Assembly (NCBI GenBank): GCA_015520105.1
Contig: WAQT01000050.1
Location: 1 to 11,425, forward strand
Reading direction: 5' to 3'
Origin: Candidatus Aenigmatarchaeota archaeon
GTDB lineage: Archaea > Aenigmatarchaeota > Aenigmatarchaeia > QMZP01
DNA: 11,425 bases
A program made the translations under genes and the position numbers. How positions within the stretch are numbered: position 1 is the stretch's first letter; each line of letters starts with the position of its first letter. Shown one piece after another: positions 7,723 to 11,425 of this stretch. Under the pieces are notes generated by a model that did not search any database, had not been told where the DNA came from, and saw only the letters and a list, made by a program, of their open reading frames with translations.

Positions 7723-7913
7723 CGCTAAAAACAAGTGCTGAGAATATGAGAATGACATGGCTCCTGACCGGTCTGATTCTCGCTGCCTGCATAGCAATAT
7801 CGGTTTTGGTATATCTCCTTACAAGGCAGCTCTTCTTCCTTCTGGTCTTCATAACACCCTTTATGTTTCTTGGCAAAGGCGGAAGAAAAAGAAAACCAAA
7901 AAGGAGGGATTAA
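7710..7913 (+). CDS. Small two-helix membrane protein, unknown function
   Basis: Sixty-seven codons, not recognised. From the ATG at 7710 there is a 15-residue polar start, then two hydrophobic stretches (about 17-37 and 41-54) joined by a short TRQ turn, then a strongly basic tail GKGGRKRKPKRRD. Positive charge at the C-terminus suggests that end stays in the cytoplasm. The start overlaps porA by 13 bp. ATGs at 7746 or 7752, just before the first helix (55 or 53 aa), are possible alternatives, and neither has a clear Shine-Dalgarno. It is probably co-transcribed with por, but nothing shows a functional link. Its TAA shares the TTAA tetranucleotide with the stop of the convergent lipoprotein gene. 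Confidence 0.55.
   Translation: MGHVALKTSAENMRMTWLLTGLILAACIAISVLVYLLTRQLFFLLVFITPFMFLGKGGRKRKPKRRD
7883..7902 (-). terminator. T-rich tract, possible terminator of the envelope operon
   Basis: On the minus strand, immediately past the lipoprotein stop, the sequence is TTTTTGGTTTTCTTTTTC. Archaeal RNA polymerase terminates at T-rich tracts, so this could end the minus-strand operon. It also encodes the Lys/Arg-rich tail of the opposite gene, so the T-richness may simply reflect AAA/AAG codons. Confidence 0.3.
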
Positions 7914-8113
7914 CCTCCCAGCGAATTCTCTATGTCAGAGACGTCTATGTTCTCTGTTGCCTGCTGAAGCTCCTGTTCTATCAGCTGCGCGGCCTTGTCC
8001 TCCATCTGGCTCTTTGTAAGCTCCCCTGTCGGTCCGGGAGTTGTTGTGGTGCAGCCGCTCACAAACACTACAAGGGAAAGCACAACGCCCAGTATCAACG
8101 CTTCCCTGAGCAT
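7910..8113 (-). CDS. Small lipoprotein, unknown function
   Basis: A 67-aa protein. An N-terminal hydrophobic segment (about 5-20) ends in a lipobox VSGC (Cys21), so the mature protein should be lipid-anchored on the outer face of the membrane. A TTTTPGPTGE spacer follows, then about 35 residues (LTKSQMEDKAAQLIEQELQQ and on) that look like one acidic amphipathic helix. The family is not recognised. The ATG directly follows the TAG of the upstream secreted-protein gene (0-bp gap), with a strong purine-rich Shine-Dalgarno (GGAGGGGAG), so the two genes form an operon and may act together at the cell surface. It ends tail-to-tail with the plus-strand membrane ORF, sharing 4 bp. Confidence 0.75.
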   Translation of the reverse strand: MLREALILGVVLSLVVFVSGCTTTTPGPTGELTKSQMEDKAAQLIEQELQQATENIDVSDIENSLGG

Positions 8114-9118
8114 CTACTCCCCTCCTTCATTGCTGCCTGGGAGCGGAATGTTTAACTGTCCAGGCATCTTTGTTCCTGCAAGCGGTCCTTCTCCCTCATC
8201 TTCATCCCCAGAATCATCTGTCATGCCGCTCTTTATAGCAGTGATTCTGAGGTTCCTTATCCTCTCCCGGATCTCCTGTATGTTCTGGAGGAGTTTTGGC
8301 CTCGCTGCTACAAGCTGCTTGACTGCTGCGCATCCCTCGTTGTCCGGGTGTTCCTTGCAGAACTCCGCGATTCTTGTGCCTATCTTGCGGCAGAGGTTGG
8401 AGTCCGAATATTTCTCGCAGTAGGACTTTGCCCTCCTGAGCTCGAAAGGCACGCAGCGCGCGTTTGCAGGATGTTCCTCGCAGAACTCCCTGAACGCCTC
8501 CCTGCATCTTAAATCTTTCATATTGTCGCCTTTCAGGCAGTATGCCCTGAAGAGCGCCTTGCATCTCGCGTCCTCGGGATTGTTCTTGCAATACTCCTGC
8601 ACCTTGTTCCTGCACTCCGGTTCCTGCGGATGCTCTCTGCAGTAGTCAGCAACCTTCTCCTTCAGCTCCGATGCCCTGACAGGCCGCACACCCTCGATCA
8701 CATAGACGTTGTATGTTTTTCCATCGAGGGTCATTGTTCCTGCCCACACCTCCGTGTCGCCCTTCATTACAGAGGACACGTCAAAAGAGCCGGCCTGCGT
8801 TCCGTTCGAGTATATGTTTCCCGTTGCATGGCCGTCCTCTATCGTGACGTCCCTGAGCCTGTACTTGCTGTCGTCAAGCACAAGGACACCAAGGGCCATT
8901 GTTTCGTTTCCTGCCCGCGCTATGCCCAGTCCGAACTTCACTATCATGAAGTCAAGCGGGTCGCTTGGGTTTGCAGCGATTCCCTTTCCGAGCACAGCCA
9001 GTGTCCTTATCTTAACTGCTGACGCATGGGCGCCGAACGGTTGGGCTGAAACAGACACAGCCAGAGCTGACAGAACAAGGAGAGTCAGCACGGTTCTCTG
9101 GGTTGCGATTCTCCTCAT
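8114..9118 (-). CDS. Secreted protein with six tandem paired-cysteine repeats
   Basis: A 334-aa exported protein, family not recognised. A signal peptide (1-25, basic MRRIATQR start, hydrophobic core, SVSA before QP) precedes a 120-residue, probably beta-rich domain (about 33-145; VTIEDGHATGNIYSNGTQAG and TLDGKTYNVYVIEG) with NET and NGT glycosylation sequons. Then come six Cys-pair units (158-268), a basic helical segment (274-297, LLQNIQEIRERIRNLRI) and an acidic, Gly/Pro-rich tail. There is no C-terminal membrane helix and all twelve cysteines lie in the repeats, so it is probably a disulphide-stabilised surface or released protein (inference). The ATG at 9118 is about 26 nt from a TATA-like TATTTAAG, suggesting a leaderless message. 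The lipoprotein gene follows without a gap. Confidence 0.85.
   Translation of the reverse strand: MRRIATQRTVLTLLVLSALAVSVSAQPFGAHASAVKIRTLAVLGKGIAANPSDPLDFMIVKFGLGIARAGNETMALGVLVLDDSKYRLRDVTIEDGHATGNIYSNGTQAGSFDVSSVMKGDTEVWAGTMTLDGKTYNVYVIEGVRPVRASELKEKVADYCREHPQEPECRNKVQEYCKNNPEDARCKALFRAYCLKGDNMKDLRCREAFREFCEEHPANARCVPFELRRAKSYCEKYSDSNLCRKIGTRIAEFCKEHPDNEGCAAVKQLVAARPKLLQNIQEIRERIRNLRITAIKSGMTDDSGDEDEGEGPLAGTKMPGQLNIPLPGSNEGGE
8315..8647 (-). repeat. Six tandem CX8C protein repeats
   Basis: Cysteines at residues 160/169, 177/186, 194/205, 213/222, 234/243 and 254/263. Five pairs are CX8C and the third is CX10C. Unit length is 17-21 residues. Examples are DYCREHPQEPECR, EYCKNNPEDARCK, EFCEEHPANARCV and EFCKEHPDNEGCA, giving an approximate consensus aromatic-C-[KRE]-E-H-P-x3-x-x-C. 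The regular spacing suggests helical hairpins each held by one disulphide. Units differ at DNA level, so the array is old rather than a recent expansion. Confidence 0.85.
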
Positions 9119-9140
9119 GCTTATTTATTGTCCAAACCCT

Positions 9141-9148
9141 CTTAAATA
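9141..9148. promoter_or_regulatory. TATA element shared by a divergent gene pair
   Basis: CTTAAATA on plus reads TATTTAAG on minus. It is centred about 26 nt from the ATG of the secreted Cys-repeat gene (minus, leaderless) and about 36 nt from the ATG of the DUF63 gene (plus, leader of about 10 nt). The whole intergenic region is only 62 bp, and no second pair of boxes fits both starts as well. Confidence 0.45.
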
Positions 9149-9180
9149 CTAAATCCTTATTAAAAGGACAGGCTGATAGA

Positions 9181-10035
9181 ATGGGTTTCCTTCAGGACTA
9201 CTTCATCAATCCCATACTGGCGAACGGATGGTTCAATCCCGTGAACACCACAGTCTATTCCTTAATACTCGTGGTCGCGGTCTATTACGTGTACAGGATG
9301 CTTGCCAGGCTGAGGATAGGGATAGACCTGAGGTTCGGCCTCGCAATCCTTCCCTTCATATTCTGGGGCTCGTCCACAAGGGTTCTCCACGACGCGGCTT
9401 ATGTTGGAAAGCTCTCTCCCGGACTTAACGAATTCTACAACCTTCCTGTGTTTCCGACTCCGGGGAGCTATTTCATAACCTTCTCCCTCGCGCTCGCGGT
9501 TTTGTTCGCCTCCCTCCTTATCCAGAAGAGGTTCTCCTTTCCCTACTGGAAGGCAATGCTCCTCGCAGGCATCGCGCTGGACATCGCGAATCTCCTTATC
9601 CTTCCCTTCGAGAACGCTTTCCCTTTCTTCCTCATAGCAGGCGGAGCGCTTGCATGGTTCCTTGTTTTCCACGCTCCGAGGTCTCTTGCCGAGCTTCTCT
9701 TTCCGGGAAGAAGGATTCAGAGATTTCTATCAGGCCTTCTGAGCGACGAGAACCTCGCTATAATATCAGCTCACTTCCTCGACGCCACAGCAACGGTTGC
9801 CGCTCTCGCGTATTTCGGCTATGTGGAGCAGCACGTGGTTCCGAGGCTTCTCTTCCCCTATCTCGGGCCTTACGCGATGTTCCTGCTCAAGGCCGCTGTG
9901 GTTCCTCCTGTCCTCTGGGTTCTTGACAGGCACGCGGAAGACAGGAACTTCAGAAACTTCCTAAAGATAGTCGTTCTCATCCTGGGCCTCGCTCCCGGCC
10001 TCAGGAACATGCTGCGTCTCATGGCCGGGGTGTGA
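9181..10035 (+). CDS. DUF63 family integral membrane protein
   Basis: Archaea-specific polytopic membrane protein of unknown function. It is 284 aa, starting MGFLQDYFINPILANGWFNP followed by VNTTVYSLIL, the usual DUF63 beginning (an aromatic/Asn-Pro-rich lead into TM1). About eight hydrophobic segments lie near 21-40, 52-64, 97-114, 124-142, 146-165, 197-213, 229-247 and 260-276. Conserved polar residues within or near helices include RVLHDA (67-72) and SAHFLDATATVAAL (196-209), the latter typical of the family and perhaps a functional site. In-frame codons extend upstream to an ATG at 9103, but that would run through the divergent promoter, and family N-termini agree with 9181. It is followed by a non-coding stretch that begins with a perfect inverted repeat. 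Confidence 0.88.
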   Translation: MGFLQDYFINPILANGWFNPVNTTVYSLILVVAVYYVYRMLARLRIGIDLRFGLAILPFIFWGSSTRVLHDAAYVGKLSPGLNEFYNLPVFPTPGSYFITFSLALAVLFASLLIQKRFSFPYWKAMLLAGIALDIANLLILPFENAFPFFLIAGGALAWFLVFHAPRSLAELLFPGRRIQRFLSGLLSDENLAIISAHFLDATATVAALAYFGYVEQHVVPRLLFPYLGPYAMFLLKAAVVPPVLWVLDRHAEDRNFRNFLKIVVLILGLAPGLRNMLRLMAGV

Positions 10036-10038
10036 ACA

Positions 10039-10077
10039 GGAATCGGGACATTCCGGGACAAACAATGTCCCGATTCT
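10039..10077 (+). terminator. Perfect 13-bp inverted repeat after the DUF63 gene
   Basis: GAATCGGGACATT (10040-10052) is the exact reverse complement of AATGTCCCGATTC (10064-10076), with an 11-nt loop and one more G.T pair outside. It starts 4 bp after the DUF63 stop. The loop repeats CGGGACA, so the right arm has two possible partners. No T-run follows, so it is not a bacterial-style terminator. It may stabilise the mRNA 3' end, be a processing site, or be a DNA site. The terminator label is the closest class only. Confidence 0.45.
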
Positions 10078-10122
10078 CAAGAAGATAATGAGAATCTTAT
10101 CAATTCTGATTGCAGCAGAACC

Positions 10123-10138
10123 TGAGGCAATGAGGCAT
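10123..10138. repeat. Tandem octamer TGAGGCA[A/T] next to a TATA box
   Basis: TGAGGCAA is followed directly by TGAGGCAT, and the second copy ends 3 bp before the TATA-like element at 10142. This is where an archaeal activator or a BRE-overlapping repressor would bind. Two head-to-tail copies could also be chance. Confidence 0.35.
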
Positions 10139-10141
10139 AGG

Positions 10142-10150
10142 TTTAAAAAA
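10142..10150 (+). promoter_or_regulatory. Putative promoter of the structured region and secreted-protein pair
   Basis: TTTAAAAAA (within GGTTTAAAAAAC) is followed by AT-rich sequence with a second weaker candidate, CTATAACATAATAAT, at 10154-10168. Expected starts are near 10175-10190, that is, 280-300 nt upstream of the first possible start codon (10472) but only about 50 nt before the first helix of the structured region. Confidence 0.5.
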
Positions 10151-10232
10151 CTTTCTATAACATAATAATCACTCAATAATAGTTACATATTCCATGCTCA
10201 CCACATCAACACTTTATCAACTCTGCCAAAAC

Positions 10233-10429
10233 CACAGGGTTCCAGAAATCCTGTGAATGAACCTGGCGGGCCGAACGAGATGCCCCGAAGAGGCATTTTG
10301 AGTCCCAAAGGAAGGCCCGCCTGAAGTCTCAGGCGCTCTGGTTCGCGCGACCCGTAACGGTTTCGCGCGGGCCGGGATTTGCATAGATGAAAGAATAACG
10401 CGCCTTGCTCTTTCTGCGACTTTCGTCGC
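10233..10429 (+). ncRNA. Highly structured RNA candidate (stand-alone or 5' leader)
   Basis: Successive helices cover nearly all of this stretch. H1: 10233-10241 with 10247-10255 (9 bp, loop CCAGA). H2: 10265-10272 with 10314-10321 (8 bp, GGCGGGCC), enclosing H2b 10276-10284 with 10292-10300 (9 bp, loop CCGAAGA). H3: 10318-10324 with 10329-10335 (7 bp, loop AGTC), which competes with H2 for 10318-10321. H4: 10337-10349 with 10364-10376 (13 bp, GC-rich). H5: 10389-10394 with 10409-10414. H6: 10416-10420 with 10425-10429 (loop TTTC). Seven pairs (one in H1, two in H2b, four in H4) are G.U in plus-strand RNA and would be A/C mismatches in minus-strand RNA, so selection for plus-strand RNA structure is likely. 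The region is more GC-rich than the AT-rich stretch before it. I found no match to tRNA, RNase P RNA, SRP RNA or a riboswitch class I know. No convincing ORF occupies it. Confidence 0.55.
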
Positions 10430-10460
10430 TGCAACACAGTCTTGCGTCAGACCAAGAAGA

Positions 10461-10470
10461 AAGGAGGTGA
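10461..10470 (+). promoter_or_regulatory. Near-perfect Shine-Dalgarno sequence
   Basis: AAGGAGGTGA, with the following T, is almost fully complementary to the 16S rRNA 3' end and sits directly before the ATG at 10472. A second one, GGGAGGA (10518-10524), sits 4 nt before the in-frame ATG at 10529. Both could serve the same gene. Confidence 0.6.
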
Positions 10471-10528
10471 TATGGTTTATCTCAACTGTGGCCTTGCCGC
10501 AGAGAACGATCTTAAAAGGGAGGACAGA

Positions 10529-10819
10529 ATGAAAAAACTGTTTGCGTTTATTCTCGTAGTAGTGTGTTTATTGGTGCTGTCAACTCCGGTTATCGCCTGC
10601 TGCGACGACTGGGGCTGGAGTGACGTGGAAATAGGAAGCAATATCGAGTTCTCAGCAGAGGATAATACCCTCTTCCTCGAAGGAAACGCGTGGTCTGACA
10701 CAAACTATTGTTTGTCCGATGAGTTTTCGACTTCCACATCATTTAACGGAAACGTGAACTACCAGCAGGACGGGTGGAATATAAACCTGTCCAGTTGGGG
10801 CAACATCAGTATTCAATAG
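10529..10819 (+). CDS. Small secreted protein or lipoprotein, unknown function
   Basis: Not recognised. From the ATG at 10529 the product is 96 aa: a clear signal peptide (KK, hydrophobic FAFILVVVCLLVLS, then TPVIA) followed by a mature part beginning CCDDWGW. VIAC could be a lipobox, making Cys24 a lipid anchor; otherwise cleavage would be before the cysteines. The mature region is rich in Ser, Asn, Trp and alternating polar/non-polar residues (SNIEFSAEDNTLFLEGNAW), suggesting beta strands, with sequons NLS and NIS near the C-terminus. An in-frame ATG at 10472 behind a stronger Shine-Dalgarno would add 19 residues (MVYLNCGLAAENDLKREDR) before the signal peptide. I prefer 10529 because it begins a textbook signal peptide. 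The gene follows the structured non-coding region and precedes another exported protein. Confidence 0.65.
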   Translation: MKKLFAFILVVVCLLVLSTPVIACCDDWGWSDVEIGSNIEFSAEDNTLFLEGNAWSDTNYCLSDEFSTSTSFNGNVNYQQDGWNINLSSWGNISIQ

Positions 10820-10823
10820 AAAA

Positions 10824-10851
10824 CCAGGGAGCGCGCTTTGCGCGCTCCCGG
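10824..10851 (+). other. Strong hairpin between the two secreted-protein genes
   Basis: GGGAGCGCGC (10827-10836) pairs perfectly with GCGCGCTCCC (10840-10849) around a TTT loop. CC at 10824-10825 can add two more pairs with GG at 10850-10851 past a bulged A. It lies 4 bp after the stop of the first gene, and its right foot abuts the AAAGGAGGT Shine-Dalgarno of the second. No T-run follows. Likely roles are mRNA processing or stability between cistrons, or control of the downstream ribosome-binding site. Confidence 0.6.
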
Positions 10852-10865
10852 AAAGGAGGTCTGAC

Positions 10866-11425
10866 ATGAGAGTCTTTTCTATTCTAATAGCGTTCCTGCT
10901 GCTATCTCCTATGGCTGCGGCTTATGCGACGCAGGATGCTGATGTCAATGTGGAGATGAACACAAAGAACAGTTCCACATTCAATTTTGCTCCGCACACA
11001 GAATCGAGAAAACCTTACCCCTTTCCCGGAGAGGTTAGGTACGGTCCTCTTACTCCCCTTTTCTCTGGAAAGGGCAGCTCAACCCACCACAATATCACGA
11101 AGCTCAAAAACATAATCGAGCTCAAACCGGAGTGGTCCGCATCCGAAACTAAAACCAACCTTGTTGAAGAGAACGGCCTCGTAATCTCGTGGAAATCTCT
11201 GGTGCCTGAACCGCTGAGGTGGTCTACCAGAAGGATATCATATATGGAGAAAGGCAACTGTTATACGGTTCTTGGGTTTGTGAAGGTGTGGAGCAAAAAG
11301 GATGCCACAACTATGGAAATCCTGGATGTGGCGCTTCGTTACGCAATGCTCATGGGCGGGAACCGGTTTCTGGTTATAGAATATAATGTTGACGAAAGCG
11401 TTGAGGCCTCCGGATGGGGTATAGG
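10866..11425 (+). CDS. Exported protein, unknown function (3' end beyond window)
   Basis: An open frame of 186 codons from the ATG at 10866 to the window edge, with no stop, so the gene is incomplete. The start has a good Shine-Dalgarno (AAAGGAGGT, 6 nt spacing). The protein starts MRVFSILIAFLLLSPMAAAYA, a clear signal peptide probably cut after AYA (21). Then comes a polar, Pro-rich stretch (35-75, with sequons NSS and NIT) and, from about 105, a region with alternating strands and a helix: ISWKSLVPEP, GNCYTVLGFVKVW, TMEILDVALRYAMLMGGNRF, LVIEYNVDES. The order strand-helix-GGN-strand suggests a small alpha/beta domain. I do not recognise a family. It is probably in one operon with the upstream small secreted protein, separated by the strong hairpin. 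Arg codons include CGT and CGG, rarer in the window's core genes. Confidence 0.72.
   Translation, partial: MRVFSILIAFLLLSPMAAAYATQDADVNVEMNTKNSSTFNFAPHTESRKPYPFPGEVRYGPLTPLFSGKGSSTHHNITKLKNIIELKPEWSASETKTNLVEENGLVISWKSLVPEPLRWSTRRISYMEKGNCYTVLGFVKVWSKKDATTMEILDVALRYAMLMGGNRFLVIEYNVDESVEASGWGI

Noticed and set aside
10265..10321. tRNA or RNase P RNA
   Set aside because: There is no 7-5-5-5 cloverleaf, no T-loop of GGTTCRANTC type, and no conserved P4 sequence of RNase P RNA. The 8-bp outer helix and loops fit neither.
10198..10437. A 79-codon minus-strand frame across the structured region
   Set aside because: It needs a GTG start with no ribosome-binding site, has a biased Arg/Gly/Pro composition, and runs antisense to helices whose G.U pairs show the plus strand is the meaningful one.
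10198..10470. Long-range pairing of TCACC (10198-10202) with GGTGA of the Shine-Dalgarno (10466-10470)
   Set aside because: Only five pairs over about 260 nt, expected by chance. I note it but do not use it as evidence of SD masking.
1..11425. CRISPR array, insertion sequence or transposase
   Set aside because: I saw no regularly spaced repeats and no transposase-like frame. The palindromes at 10039 and 10824 are single hairpins.

Overview
This window comes from an archaeon. The evidence is the archaeal-type UMP kinase, the archaeal/eukaryotic ribosomal protein S3Ae (eS1), an aEF-2 with the diphthamide histidine, a DUF63 membrane protein, the separate-subunit pyruvate:ferredoxin oxidoreductase genes, TATA-box promoters (several placed so that transcripts would be leaderless or nearly so), and arginine codons that are overwhelmingly AGG/AGA. 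The phylum cannot be fixed from the sequence alone.

Layout. (1) 1-5177, plus strand: an information-processing block with the 3' part of pyrH, a RecJ-like DHH phosphoesterase, S3Ae and EF-2. The S3Ae promoter and its first 143 bp lie inside the 3' end of the DHH reading frame. EF-2 has a long leader with a tiny ORF and a hairpin. (2) 5196-5657, minus strand: rpiB, convergent with EF-2. (3) 5779-7722, plus strand: porG-porD-porA, tightly coupled, with no porB. A 67-codon two-helix membrane ORF overlaps the end of porA instead. (4) 7910-9118, minus strand: a two-gene envelope operon encoding a secreted protein with six tandem CX8C-type units, then a small lipoprotein. (5) 9181-10035, plus strand: a DUF63 membrane protein that shares a TATA-containing divergent promoter region with (4).

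(6) 10036-11425, plus strand, has a different character: a 436-493 bp non-coding stretch followed by two genes for secreted proteins. The non-coding stretch holds a perfect 13-bp inverted repeat, a tandem octamer next to a TATA box, and about 200 nt (10233-10429) almost fully tiled by helices. Seven positions in those helices are G.U pairs that work only in plus-strand RNA. This is the best candidate in the window for something undescribed: either a stand-alone structured RNA or a structured, possibly switching, 5' leader of the secreted-protein pair. A second strong hairpin sits between the two secreted-protein genes, directly before the next Shine-Dalgarno sequence. The last gene runs off the end of the window.

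How the genes work together: regions 1-3 are core translation, nucleotide and central-carbon functions (UMP phosphorylation, translation initiation and elongation, pentose phosphate isomerisation, pyruvate-acetyl-CoA conversion). Regions 4-6 concern the cell envelope and are poorly characterised.
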